Positions 8,232 to 16,341 of a DNA stretch of 64,000 bases are shown piece by piece. The translations under genes were made by a program, and so were the position numbers. Below the pieces are notes generated by a model. The model saw only the letters and a program-made list of their open reading frames with translations, was not told the origin of the DNA and searched no databases. The DNA comes from Bacteroides fragilis NCTC 9343 (GTDB lineage: Bacteria; Bacteroidota; Bacteroidia; Bacteroidales; Bacteroidaceae), in assembly GCF_000025985.1 (NCBI RefSeq), contig NC_003228.3, forward strand, positions 2,480,001 through 2,544,000, read 5' to 3'. The first letter of the stretch is position 1, and every line of letters starts with the position of its first letter.

Positions 8232-9044
8232 ATGGAACGATTAGATGTATTCGATTGCTCGAACGTGCTTATAGCGAGTTATTTCACCGATGACCGGGGA
8301 TGCGCCCATGAAAACAGGGAGCATACGCTTATTTATCTGTGCTCCGGTGAATTGGAGATAGAAGAGCGTGGCAAGAAAACCGTGTTGCATCCGGGGGATT
8401 GCGCTTTCATGCGGCGCGATAACCGGATGTGGTTACAGAAAAAGGTTGAGGACGGAAAGCCTTACCGTTCTGTCGTACTGAAGTTCTCAAGACCGTTTCT
8501 AAGAGAATTTTACCAGACGCTTAACCGGCAACAGATTCCGACCGATTCCGAACGTGAGAAGGTAAGCCTGCGTGTGTTGCCCAGTAACAGGCCTGATATC
8601 CGTTCGCTGTTCGAATCCGTCATTCCTTATTTCGATGCAGGCGAAAAACCGTCCGAAGACGTACTGAAGCTGAAAATGGTAGAAGGGATATATGTACTGC
8701 TTAATACTGACCGGAATCTTTATGCTTCGCTGTTCGACTTCGTGGAGCCGTGGAAAATCGACATTCTTGACTATCTGAACGAGAACTATATGTGTGATCT
8801 CTCTTTGGAGGAAATCGCAAGTTACACGGGACGCAGCCTGGCTACCTTCAAGCGGGACTTTGCCAAAGTCAGTAATCTGACACCGCAAAAGTGGATTGTC
8901 AAACGCCGTTTGGAGGCCGCACACGGCCTGATAAAATCAGGTAAAAAGAAAGTGACGGAAGCTTGCTTCGATGTGGGTTTCAAGAACCTGTCGCATTTCT
9001 CCAAGATATACAAGGAGGCTTATGGTGTCGCTCCTTCCTGGTAA
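8232..9044 (+). CDS. AraC-family transcriptional regulator
   Basis: A 270-residue regulator. The N-terminal third is cupin-like (HTLIYLCSGELEIEE, VLHPGDCAFM), as in sensor domains of the AraC family. The C-terminal 100 residues hold the two HTH motifs: LSLEEIASYTGRSLATFKRDF and VTEACFDVGFKNLSHFSKIYKEAYG. It is the only intact AraC gene in the GC-rich oxidoreductase block. It is preceded by a class I half-site, and its 3' end is followed within 3 nt by a complete class I operator. It is therefore the best candidate for the protein binding the 22-bp repeats (inference). YqhC of E. coli is a functional analogue in kind: AraC regulator of aldehyde reductases. Confidence 0.93.
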   Translation: MERLDVFDCSNVLIASYFTDDRGCAHENREHTLIYLCSGELEIEERGKKTVLHPGDCAFMRRDNRMWLQKKVEDGKPYRSVVLKFSRPFLREFYQTLNRQQIPTDSEREKVSLRVLPSNRPDIRSLFESVIPYFDAGEKPSEDVLKLKMVEGIYVLLNTDRNLYASLFDFVEPWKIDILDYLNENYMCDLSLEEIASYTGRSLATFKRDFAKVSNLTPQKWIVKRRLEAAHGLIKSGKKKVTEACFDVGFKNLSHFSKIYKEAYGVAPSW

Positions 9045-9046
9045 GA

Positions 9047-9113
9047 TGAACTTCAGAACAAAACAGTTTGAGCCTTACAGCAAAGCTGTTGTGGAATAAT
9101 ACCTGTACTTTTG
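9047..9113 (+). promoter_or_regulatory. Class I tandem-repeat operator and promoter
   Basis: Tandem 22-bp repeats at 9047-9068 and 9069-9090 (TGAACTTCAGAACAAAA and TGAGCCTTACAGCAAAG cores) precede a TACTTTTG -7 box at 9106-9113. The second repeat starts 37 nt before the box. It serves the CMD-cupin and flavodoxin genes and possibly the run of genes to 12308. Confidence 0.75.
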
Positions 9114-9174
9114 TATCGGAAACAGGAAAGACATGTCGGTTGTCTTGGAAATGTCGAACTAAAAATCATATCGT

Positions 9175-10008
9175 ATGAAAACAAAAGTAGCATCATTAGC
9201 TTTATTATTGACTTTAATTTTTCCGATCATGGCAAAATCACAAGTAAAAATTCAACAGACTGCCGGACGCGATGCGCTCGGAGAATTTGCCCCCGAATTT
9301 GCACGTTTGAACGATGATATTCTTTTCGGGGAAGTGTGGAGCCGGAACGATCTGCTTTCGCTCCGCGATCGTTCCATCGTAACCGTAGTGGCCCTGATGT
9401 CGCAGGGACTGACCGATTCCTCGTTCAAGTACCATCTCGAATCGGCGAAGAAGAACGGAGTGACCCGAACCGAGATAGCCGAAATACTCACCCATGCCGC
9501 ATTCTACGCGGGCTGGCCGAAAGCGTGGGCGGCTTTCCGTATGGCAAAAGAAGTTTGGACCGACGGTAATGCCGACAGCGTAGCGGCAAGTTCGCTCGAA
9601 GCGTATGCGCAAACCATCATTTTCCCTGTGGGGAACCCCAACGATGCCTACGCCAAGTATTTCATCGGTCAAAGTTACACGGCTCCCGTAGTAACGGACG
9701 GAGTCCCCGTGGTAAATGTGACCTTCGAACCGGGCTGCCGCAACAACTGGCATGTGCACAAGGCAACAAAAGGCGGCGGTCAGACACTCGTATGCGTGGG
9801 CGGTCGCGGCTACTATCAGGAATGGGGCAAAGAGCCGGTGGAACTGCGTCCCGGGGATGCTATCAATATTCCGGCAGGCGTGAAACATTGGCACGGGGCG
9901 GCTCCCGACAGCTGGTTTTCGCATTTAGCCATCGAAGTGCCCGGTGAGAACAACAGTACCGAATGGCTGGAACCTGTCGGTGATGAAGAATATTCTAAAT
10001 TAAAATGA
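9175..10008 (+). CDS. Exported carboxymuconolactone decarboxylase-like/cupin fusion protein
   Basis: A 277-residue two-domain protein with a signal peptide (LALLLTLIFPIMAKSQ). Residues about 35-120 are a CMD/AhpD-like helical domain (DRSIVTVVALMSQG, EIAEILTHAAFYAGWPKA) without the CxxC of AhpD peroxidase partners. Residues about 165-265 are a cupin: NNWHVHK gives the HxH metal ligands, and PGDAINIPAGVKHWHGA the second motif. The Glu usual in motif 1 seems replaced (GGGQTLVCVGG). Such fusions are common beside AKR and flavodoxin genes in Bacteroides, but the reaction is unknown. It lies behind a class I operator and 1 nt before the flavodoxin gene. Confidence 0.88.
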   Translation: MKTKVASLALLLTLIFPIMAKSQVKIQQTAGRDALGEFAPEFARLNDDILFGEVWSRNDLLSLRDRSIVTVVALMSQGLTDSSFKYHLESAKKNGVTRTEIAEILTHAAFYAGWPKAWAAFRMAKEVWTDGNADSVAASSLEAYAQTIIFPVGNPNDAYAKYFIGQSYTAPVVTDGVPVVNVTFEPGCRNNWHVHKATKGGGQTLVCVGGRGYYQEWGKEPVELRPGDAINIPAGVKHWHGAAPDSWFSHLAIEVPGENNSTEWLEPVGDEEYSKLK

Positions 10009-10009
10009 C

Positions 10010-10582
10010 ATGAAACAGTTAGTATTGATACTTATGAGCCTGCTTACTTTCAGTTGCCCGTCGAAAGCACAAAAACAGACAGCGGATACCGACAGGCCGT
10101 CCGACAAGAAAATCCTTGTAGCCTATTTCTCCTGCACGGGGACGACAGAGAAAGTGGCAATCGCTATCGCAAAAGAGACTGGCGGTAAACTTTACCGGAT
10201 TACTCCGGCTACGGCCTACACTTCGTCGGATCTTGACTGGAACGACAAAGCGAGCCGCAGTTCGGTGGAGATGACAGACGAAAAATCACGTCCTGCATTG
10301 GGTGGAGAAACGATTGATCTGAAAGATTACGATGTGGTGTTCCTCGGTTATCCGCTATGGTGGGACTTGTGTCCGCGTCCGGTCAATACCTTTCTTGAGA
10401 AATATGATTTCGCGGGTAAAGCCGTTATTCCTTTTGCCACTTCGGGTGGCAGTTCAATCACGGGTAGCGTGAAACAACTCAAGAAACTCTATCCCAAAAT
10501 CGAATGGGAAGAAGGCCGACTGTTCAACGGTGGTACGGCAAACGTCGCCGGATGGTCGAAGCAGATTATTGAAAAACTCTAA
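10010..10582 (+). CDS. Exported flavodoxin
   Basis: A 190-residue protein with an N-terminal export signal (LVLILMSLLTFSCPSKAQ). The Cys in it is a poor lipobox, and signal peptidase I cleavage after SKA looks equally likely. The FMN phosphate loop reads SCTGTTEKVA, and VFLGYPLWWDLCPRPVNTFLE and FATSGGSSITGS are the flavin-ring loops. It would be a one-electron carrier or FMN reductase located outside the cytoplasm. It follows the CMD-cupin gene by one base, so the two are cotranscribed from the class I promoter at 9047. A second, broken copy with a lipoprotein signal lies at 19925. Confidence 0.92.
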   Translation: MKQLVLILMSLLTFSCPSKAQKQTADTDRPSDKKILVAYFSCTGTTEKVAIAIAKETGGKLYRITPATAYTSSDLDWNDKASRSSVEMTDEKSRPALGGETIDLKDYDVVFLGYPLWWDLCPRPVNTFLEKYDFAGKAVIPFATSGGSSITGSVKQLKKLYPKIEWEEGRLFNGGTANVAGWSKQIIEKL

Positions 10583-10593
10583 AAACGACAGAT

Positions 10594-10787
10594 ATGGAAA
10601 ATTTCGCATATTATACTCCGACCCGTTTGATTTTCGGGAAAGGGCTCGCCATCATCACACCGAGATGGATGCGACATATCCTCAACGACCACACGCTGGA
10701 ACGTTTTGTGAAGTTCAGTGTGGATATTTACGGTTTGCTCCGCTTACGGAAAAGGACATTTATGAAATACTTGAAGCATCATTGTAG
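10594..10787 (+). pseudogene. Internally deleted iron-containing alcohol dehydrogenase
   Basis: The start MENFAYYTPTRLIFGKG is the N-terminus of Fe-dependent (YqhD/BDH-type) alcohol dehydrogenases. The next residues, ITPRWMRHILNDHTLERFVKF, belong to the family's C-terminal third, so roughly 250 codons are missing. A further frameshift moves the extreme C-terminus (APLTEKDIYEILEASL, stop 10785-10787) into another frame. The position after a flavodoxin and near an AraC gene recalls yqhD. The original enzyme would have reduced aldehydes with NADPH; this remnant cannot. Confidence 0.85.
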
Positions 10788-10861
10788 AATATACGAGGAA
10801 TATAATCGCGGACGGATTTTCGGACAAGGAGTCTGTCTGTTTATTATTTATTATAAATGAT

Positions 10862-11239
10862 ATGGAAGAATTCAGAATAGACTGCCTGTACCAGACGGAA
10901 GAAGAACTGGTAGTAACAAAAGAGTTACGGCAAAATATCTTCCGGTTGAATCATACGATGCCGGATACGGAGGAATATCGTGAATTATTGCACAAGGTTT
11001 TTCCGCATCTCGGAGAGAATTGCCGTATCGAAACACCGTTTTCGGGTGTCCGTACCGCTAACGTGAAGTTCGGACGTAATGTGATTGTCATGCCGGGCTG
11101 TCTGATGATATCGGCGGGAGGCATTACCATCGGTGAGAATGCTGTGGTCGGAGCCGGCAGTGTTGTCATGCATGATGTAGAGCCAAATACCCTTGTCGCG
11201 GGCAATCCCGCCAAATTTATTCGTAAGATAAAACCATGA
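10862..11239 (+). pseudogene. Shortened hexapeptide-repeat O-acetyltransferase
   Basis: A 125-residue product with left-handed beta-helix acetyltransferase features: NVKFGRNVIVMPGCLM, GGITIGENAVVGAGSVV and NTLVAGNPAKFIRKI at the C-terminus. Family members (maltose/galactoside O-acetyltransferase type) have about 185-200 residues. Here the stretch between GGITI and GENAVVGAGSVV, which normally carries the catalytic His region (NHD/NHP), is missing in frame. Recombination between similar turns of the hexapeptide repeat could explain this. Still open reading, but without its catalytic part. It lies between the Fe-ADH remnant and the MBL-fold gene. Confidence 0.65.
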
Positions 11240-11243
11240 TTGG

Positions 11244-12308
11244 ATGAAACAGAAAATGATTATATGTATATCCATTTTTATAGTATTGGTTCTTACCGTT
11301 ATTATCGTTTTGAACCATCCGGCTTTCGGCCGTACTCCTCGTGGAGAACGACTGGTACGGATCGAACGTTCTCCGAACTACAAAAAGGGGCAATTCGTAA
11401 ATCAGGAACCGACTCCGTTTATGACCACCGATAAAAGCCGGTGGCGGATCATGTGGGACAACCTGACGGAAAAGAAACCGGACAATCTTGTTCCGTCCGA
11501 AAGCATCCATGCGGTCAAGACCGACCTGAAACAATTGGACCTGTCGAAAGATGCCGTCGTATGGTTCGGCCACTCGTCTTACCTGCTGATTAACGGCGGT
11601 AAGAAAATATTGGTCGATCCGGTGCTGACGACGGGGTTCCCGGCCTCTCTTATGATGAAGCCTTTCAAGGGGACGGACATTTACTCGCCGGAAGACATCC
11701 CGGAGGTGGATTACCTTATCATCACGCACGACCATTACGACCACCTCGATTACGGGACTGTGAAAGCGATACGTGACAAAGTGGACAAAGTCATCTGTCC
11801 GCTCGGTGTGGGGGAACATCTTGAATACTGGGGATATTCTGCAGAGAAGATTGTCGAAATGGACTGGAATGAAGTATATACCTCCGAACCCGGCTTTCGG
11901 ATTACGTGTTTGCCTGCCCGCCATTTTTCAGGCCGGTTCCTTCGGCAGAATCCCTCGTTGTGGGCTTCATTCATGCTCGAAGGGCACTCTACGGTCTATA
12001 TTGGCGGTGATAGCGGCTACGGCGCTCATTTCTCGGAAATCGGCAAACGGTTTCCGCATATCGACCTTGCCATCCTCGAAAACGGGCAATACAACGAAGA
12101 CTGGCGGTATATACATACGATGCCCGAACAGCTTCCGGTAGAGGTTCACGAACTGGATGCGGCTAAAGTCCTTCCGGTGCACAACAGCAAATTTTCACTG
12201 TCCCGTCACGCATGGGACGAACCGATCCACCGCATCGAACAAGCAGCAACAAAGGACAGCAGCCTGCATGTAATACATGGTATCATCGGTAGTCCCATAA
12301 CCTATTGA
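11244..12308 (+). CDS. Membrane-anchored metallo-beta-lactamase fold hydrolase
   Basis: A 354-residue protein with one N-terminal membrane segment (MIICISIFIVLVLTVIIVL), then an MBL-fold domain. Metal ligands are seen in IITHDHYDHLDYG, ARHFSGR, GGDSGYG and LPVHNSKFSL. The length and the motif AVVWFGHSSYLLI place it near the NAPE-PLD/UlaG-like group (lipoprotein- or lipid-acting hydrolases) rather than beta-lactamases. The domain probably faces the periplasm. It starts 4 nt after the shortened acetyltransferase. The substrate is unknown. Last gene before the class I operator at 12349. Confidence 0.9.
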   Translation: MKQKMIICISIFIVLVLTVIIVLNHPAFGRTPRGERLVRIERSPNYKKGQFVNQEPTPFMTTDKSRWRIMWDNLTEKKPDNLVPSESIHAVKTDLKQLDLSKDAVVWFGHSSYLLINGGKKILVDPVLTTGFPASLMMKPFKGTDIYSPEDIPEVDYLIITHDHYDHLDYGTVKAIRDKVDKVICPLGVGEHLEYWGYSAEKIVEMDWNEVYTSEPGFRITCLPARHFSGRFLRQNPSLWASFMLEGHSTVYIGGDSGYGAHFSEIGKRFPHIDLAILENGQYNEDWRYIHTMPEQLPVEVHELDAAKVLPVHNSKFSLSRHAWDEPIHRIEQAATKDSSLHVIHGIIGSPITY

Positions 12309-12348
12309 AATAGTCCATAAGATACATCCTGTTCCTTTTTTAACAAAA

Positions 12349-12415
12349 TGAACTTCTTGACAAAGAACGTTGAGCCTCGCAGCAAAGTTGTTGCGGGGCT
12401 CAATTCGTAATTTTG
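12349..12415 (+). promoter_or_regulatory. Class I tandem-repeat operator and promoter
   Basis: Repeats at 12349-12370 and 12371-12392, with the TAATTTTG -7 box at 12408-12415, keep the 37-nt spacing. Here the second half-site also forms a near-perfect inverted repeat GAGCC..CGCA/TGCGGGGCTC around the -33 region, as it does less well at 13550 and 19850. The promoter now leads into a decayed DUF3737 remnant. Confidence 0.7.
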
Positions 12416-12441
12416 CACCAGAACATTAAAGCAAATCGTTA

Positions 12442-12606
12442 TGGATTCAAAAAATATGGGAACAATCAGCAACACGGACTATGGAGGAGAATAGCCGTTG
12501 GTCCGGATTTCGCAACCTCCAATTGGAAAATGCAGTTCTTGCATTTGAATATTCCAATTTTGCAGGTCTAAATTGGACATATAGCGAGTATCAAGAATTC
12601 CGGTGA
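12442..12606 (+). pseudogene. Decayed DUF3737 gene fragment
   Basis: From the ATG at 12442 the text reads TISNTDYGGE, then TAG, then PLVRIS. In a second frame it continues RNLQLENAVLAF. This parallels the intact gene at 1654 (VISNAEFGGERPLFESHDLRLENVII), so it is a second DUF3737 copy broken by a nonsense codon (Arg to TAG) and a frameshift and then truncated. It sits behind its own class I operator at the same distance as other genes in the block. Confidence 0.6.
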
Positions 12607-12934
12607 GGAGGGCTATTCTGATCGGCAGTATCGATGAGATTATACCGGACGAATTTATATCGTTCCCAGGTTTAAATGGCCATAGTAGCCACCGAATTTA
12701 TATGGCAGTCTCGTTATCCGTTTCAGGCAATTTACTTTTACTCCAGTGTTTTCATCTCACCTGAAAACGGAAGACCTGGCTGCCATTTCATCTCTTTACA
12801 CTGATTGTAGCGTGCGGTCATGACCGGAAAGTCAGATTTTCGATTGCGGTCTTTTTACCAGCCATCGACTCTTTACTATCCGGTATATCCCTGGTTACAA
12901 TACTGCCATTATTATGTTACAGCCCTGACGTGGC
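12607..12934 (+). other. Gene-free stretch with decayed sequence
   Basis: No supportable gene. Two similar blocks containing CGAATTTATAT occur at 12650-12660 and 12693-12703, 43 nt apart. Such repeats could be the multiple end repeats of an insertion sequence, but I cannot name one. Short open pieces on the minus strand near 12790-12900 have no recognisable family. It separates two pseudogenes, consistent with deletion scars. Confidence 0.4.
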
Positions 12935-13467
12935 GTGATGCTTATATATCTCAAACATGAAAAAAGGGAATTTATGATTAATGAGAAATACCAAATGACC
13001 TTGGATGATACCCTCGTGCTAAGAAGTATATCCATATTGATTATTATTTTGCATAATTATATTCACCGGTTTTCAAATGTCGTACTTGAAAATCAGCATG
13101 TATATTATCCTGAAAGAAATAAGGAGCTTATAGATAGTTTCCTTGAATTTGATTCCGGTTTATTCCTGGATTTGATTTCCCACTATGGGCATTATGGAGT
13201 ACCGGTATTCGTTTTTCAAAGTGGATATGGTCTGGTCATGAAATATGAGAAAAAAGAGGTCTCCTTAAAATTTCGAAAGTTTATGAAGAGGCATGCCGAC
13301 AAACTTTGGCTGCTTCTGTTACCGGATCATGCATGCTCGGAATAAACCAAGACTTCCCTTGTCTATCTATTTTGGGGTATACATTTCTAAACATATTGTT
13401 TGCGTGGGAATATGAAAGACTTCTACTGTGGTGCAAAAACAGAATCGTATTCAAACAGAGGGAATAA
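12935..13467 (+). pseudogene. Truncated acyltransferase-3 family membrane protein
   Basis: The N-terminal part (likely start 12974, MINEKYQMTL) reads VLRSISILIIILHNYIHRF and HYGHYGVPVFVFQSGYGL, the first two membrane segments of acyltransferase-3/OafA-like proteins. It runs into a stop at 13343-13345. In another frame, 13332-13467 encodes a plausible C-terminal end (GYTFLNILFAWEYERLLL, then KQRE and stop). The usual length is 330-380 residues, so the middle is deleted. It was an inner-membrane protein that transfers acyl groups to sugars or lipids. Lower GC than its neighbours, so it may have come from the host rather than with the block. Confidence 0.65.
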
Positions 13468-13527
13468 TATATGGATCTGGAAGGAAATTTATATTGTAAA
13501 ATATCCAATGGTATTATTTTAACAAAT

Positions 13528-13594
13528 TGAACTTTATAACAAAGCAGAATGAGCTTTGCAGCAAAATTGTTGCGGGACTCTCTTCGTAACTTTG
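13528..13594 (+). promoter_or_regulatory. Class I tandem-repeat operator and promoter
   Basis: Repeats at 13528-13549 (TGAACTTTATAACAAAG) and 13550-13571 (TGAGCTTTGCAGCAAAA) precede a TAACTTTG -7 box at 13587-13594, with 37 nt from the second repeat to the box. It drives the SDR gene at 13621 and probably the Tat-type AKR gene after it. Confidence 0.75.
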
Positions 13595-13620
13595 CATCAG
13601 AACATTAAAACAAAAGAATC

Positions 13621-14373
13621 ATGGAAACAATGAATGAAAAGGTAGCAATGGTAACGGGTGCATCGGCAGGTATCGGGCTGGCCTCGGCAGAAGCATTTGC
13701 AAAAGCGGGTGCAACCGTAGTATTGGTGGACATCAATGAACCGAAAGAACAAGCCGGGAAGTTGGTTTCAGAAGGGTATAAAGCTGTGGCATATCGCTGC
13801 GATGTGTCCGACACGCGGGCTGTAAAGGAGATGATCGACTGGACCGTTGCGACTTACGGCAGACTGGACGCTGCATTGAACAATGCCGGGATACAGACCC
13901 CGCAACGACCGATGGCCGAGATTACCGACGAGGAGTTCGACCGTACGGTAGCTGTCGATCTGAAAGGTGTCTGGAACTGCATGCGTTACGAGATTATCCA
14001 GATGCTGCAACAAGGCGGTGGTGCTATTGTCAATACCTCATCGCAAGGCGGCGTTACGGGATTCCCCGGACAAGCGGCCTATATCGCCTGCAAGCATGCG
14101 GTAATCGGTCTGACCCGTACGGCTGCCATCGACTACTCGGCAAAAGGAATCCGTATCAATGCCGTCTGTCCGGGTGTGATCCGAACACCTATGGCCGAAG
14201 AACTGATACGGCGTAACCCTGATCTGGAAAAGGAACTGGTTCGTGATATTCCTGCCGGACGTCTCGGTAAGCCGGAAGAGATAGCCAATGCCGTATTGTG
14301 GCTTTGCTCATCGCAGGCAAGTTTCGTAGACGGGTACGCCCTTTTAGTGGACGGGGCATTTTCCATCCATTAA
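13621..14373 (+). CDS. Short-chain dehydrogenase/reductase
   Basis: A 250-residue classical SDR with TGASAGIG cofactor loop, D60-type acidic residue (VDINEP), NNAG, catalytic Ser in NTSSQGG, YxxxK as YIACK, and the C-terminal FVDGYALLVDGAF. It probably uses NAD(H), given the Asp after strand 2 (LVDINE). The family covers many alcohol, sugar and steroid dehydrogenases, so the substrate is open. The start at 13621 follows the class I promoter; a second ATG at 13630 is also possible. A 25-nt gap separates it from the following aldo/keto reductase gene. Confidence 0.93.
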   Translation: METMNEKVAMVTGASAGIGLASAEAFAKAGATVVLVDINEPKEQAGKLVSEGYKAVAYRCDVSDTRAVKEMIDWTVATYGRLDAALNNAGIQTPQRPMAEITDEEFDRTVAVDLKGVWNCMRYEIIQMLQQGGGAIVNTSSQGGVTGFPGQAAYIACKHAVIGLTRTAAIDYSAKGIRINAVCPGVIRTPMAEELIRRNPDLEKELVRDIPAGRLGKPEEIANAVLWLCSSQASFVDGYALLVDGAFSIH

Positions 14374-14398
14374 GTTATAATGCATAAAACATAAAATC

Positions 14399-15562
14399 AT
14401 GGAAGAAAACAATAAAATGGATATCAGCCGTCGTGGATTTCTCAAGACGGCTGCATTGGCAGGAGCTGCAATGGCCATGCCTTCGGGATTGGGCAAAGTA
14501 TTCGCTTCAGAAGCGAAACAAACGGAAACATCCGATGTGGATACCGATGCAGCCCATATCAAGGGACATCGTGTATTGGGTACGGGTAAGGCTGCCTTCG
14601 AGGTGTCAGCACTCGGCTTCGGCGTGATGGGCATGACTTACAACCGCAGCCAACACCCGGATAAGAAAGAGTGTATCCGATTGTTGCATGAAGCGGTGGA
14701 TCGCGGTGTAACGCTCTTCGATACGGCTATCATTTATGGACCATTGACCAATGAGAACCTGGCAGGAGAAGCGCTGTCCGAATTCAAGGGACGGATTAAC
14801 GTAACGACTAAATTCGGGCATGAAGTCATCGACGGCAAAGGAACCGGTCGTCAGGACAGCCGTCCGGCAACCATCCGCCGCTATTGCGAGGAGTCGCTTC
14901 GCCGATTGAGACTCGAATCACTGCCGATGTTCTACCAGCATCGTGCAGACCCGAACACCCCGGCCGAGGAGGTGGCGGCTACCATTGCCGACTTGATCAA
15001 GGAAGGTAAAGTGCAACGCTGGGGTATGTGCGAGGTCAGTGCCGAAACAATCCGTAAGGCCCACGCCATTTGTCCGCTGACAGCTATCCAAAGCGAGTAC
15101 CATCTGATGCACCGCCTGGTGGAAGAAAACGGCGTTCTCAATGTATGCCGGGAGTTGGGTATCGGCTTTGTACCGTATAGTCCGATTAACCGTGGTTTTT
15201 TGGGAGGTTGCATCAACGAATATACGGTCTTCGATGTAAACAACGACAACCGTCAGACCTTGCCGCGTTTCCAGCCGGAAGCGATGCGTGCGAATACCCG
15301 CATCGTAAATGCGCTGCAAGCTTTTGGTCGTACACGGAGCATGACCTCGGCACAGGTGGCTCTTGGCTGGTTGCTTCAGAAAGCACCGTGGATCGTACCG
15401 ATTCCGGGAACGACAAAACTGTCTCATCTGGAGGAAAACCTGCGCACACTCGACTTCAACATCAGCTCTGGGGAGTGGAAAGAGTTAGAGGATGCCGTGG
15501 CTGCTATTCCCGTTGTGGGAGACCGGTACAATGCGGAACAGCAACGTCAGGTAGGCCGATAA
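14399..15562 (+). CDS. Tat-exported aldo/keto reductase
   Basis: A 387-residue protein with a twin-arginine signal (ISRRGFLKTAALAGAAMAMP) before an AKR barrel. Catalytic residues are the D and Y in TLFDTAIIYGP, the K in TTKFGHE, and the H in FYQHRAD. The NADPH-binding end reads IVPIPGTTKLSHLEENL. Export by Tat implies folding with bound cofactor in the cytoplasm and action in the periplasm. Without a periplasmic NADPH supply it might rely on tightly bound cofactor (inference). It follows the SDR gene in the class I operon from 13528. A class II promoter begins immediately after its stop. Confidence 0.93.
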   Translation: MEENNKMDISRRGFLKTAALAGAAMAMPSGLGKVFASEAKQTETSDVDTDAAHIKGHRVLGTGKAAFEVSALGFGVMGMTYNRSQHPDKKECIRLLHEAVDRGVTLFDTAIIYGPLTNENLAGEALSEFKGRINVTTKFGHEVIDGKGTGRQDSRPATIRRYCEESLRRLRLESLPMFYQHRADPNTPAEEVAATIADLIKEGKVQRWGMCEVSAETIRKAHAICPLTAIQSEYHLMHRLVEENGVLNVCRELGIGFVPYSPINRGFLGGCINEYTVFDVNNDNRQTLPRFQPEAMRANTRIVNALQAFGRTRSMTSAQVALGWLLQKAPWIVPIPGTTKLSHLEENLRTLDFNISSGEWKELEDAVAAIPVVGDRYNAEQQRQVGR

Positions 15563-15563
15563 A

Positions 15564-15633
15564 GAATCAGTAAATAAGGTAGTATAATCCGTAATTTGTC
15601 TACCGGCAGAGCGGAGAAGCTGCCTTACTTTTG
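15564..15633 (+). promoter_or_regulatory. Class II direct-repeat operator and promoter
   Basis: Half-sites at 15564-15584 and 15585-15605 (second: AATCCGTAATTTGTCTAC) lie 21 bp apart, and the -7 box TACTTTTG is at 15626-15633. The conserved G at 15598 is 28 nt before the box, as at the other two class II sites. It serves the RibD-like gene at 15657 and the hydrolase after it. Confidence 0.7.
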
Positions 15634-15656
15634 CATTATAAATAAAAACCAAGAAT

Positions 15657-16334
15657 ATGAGACCATATATAATCAGTCACATGATGACTTCGGTCGATGG
15701 CCGCATCGACTGCCCGATGGTCGGGCAACTGAGTACGGATGAATATTACATAGCCTTGGAAAAACTGGGGCCTTGCTCGAAACTGTCAGGACGAATAACT
15801 ACCGCACTCGAATGTTCCGCCGTCAAAGGGGAAAGTACCCCCATGGAGGGAACTTCAATAGGTCATAAATCCGTATATGTCGCCAGTAAATCGGACGAAT
15901 ATACGATCATTGTCGATACCTATGGGAAACTGCGCTGGCAGGAGGGGGAAGCTGACGGGTATCCTCTACTTTGTATTGTCAGTGAACGGGTGTCCGAGGA
16001 ATATCTGGAAACGCTGCGCACATTGGGTATTTCGTGGATTGCCGCCGGTGCGGAACGCATTGACTTGCCGGGAGCGATGGAGCTGCTTCACGAACATTTC
16101 GGCGTCGAACGCTTGGCGATTGTCGGGGGAGGGCATATCTGTGGCGGTTTCCTGGAGGCCGGACTGATTGACGAAGTAAGTATTATGGTAGCTCCGGGTA
16201 TTGATGGTCGCAAGGGACAGACGGCGGTTTTCGATGGAATTTCCCGTATGGAATGTAACCCGTACAAGCTGAAATTAGAGAGTGTGGAACAATGGGAAAC
16301 AGATATTGTCTGGCTCCGCTATAAAATAAAATAA
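15657..16334 (+). CDS. RibD C-terminal domain/dihydrofolate-reductase-fold oxidoreductase
   Basis: A 225-residue protein starting with PYIISHMMTSVDGRID, the DHFR-like substrate strand of RibD-C enzymes, and containing LAIVGGGHICGGFLEAGLIDEVSI, the NADPH-binding glycine loop. It lacks the deaminase domain of a full RibD. Family members reduce pyrimidine or other ring substrates with NADPH. As a stand-alone protein outside a riboflavin operon it more likely has a detoxifying or unknown role. It is the first gene after the class II promoter and 7 nt from the next gene. Confidence 0.88.
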   Translation: MRPYIISHMMTSVDGRIDCPMVGQLSTDEYYIALEKLGPCSKLSGRITTALECSAVKGESTPMEGTSIGHKSVYVASKSDEYTIIVDTYGKLRWQEGEADGYPLLCIVSERVSEEYLETLRTLGISWIAAGAERIDLPGAMELLHEHFGVERLAIVGGGHICGGFLEAGLIDEVSIMVAPGIDGRKGQTAVFDGISRMECNPYKLKLESVEQWETDIVWLRYKIK

Positions 16335-16341
16335 TACGGCT

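Noticed and set aside
12607..12934. IS21-like end repeats suggested by two CGAATTTATAT blocks
   Set aside because: Only two short blocks and no transposase remains; kept as an unassigned stretch.
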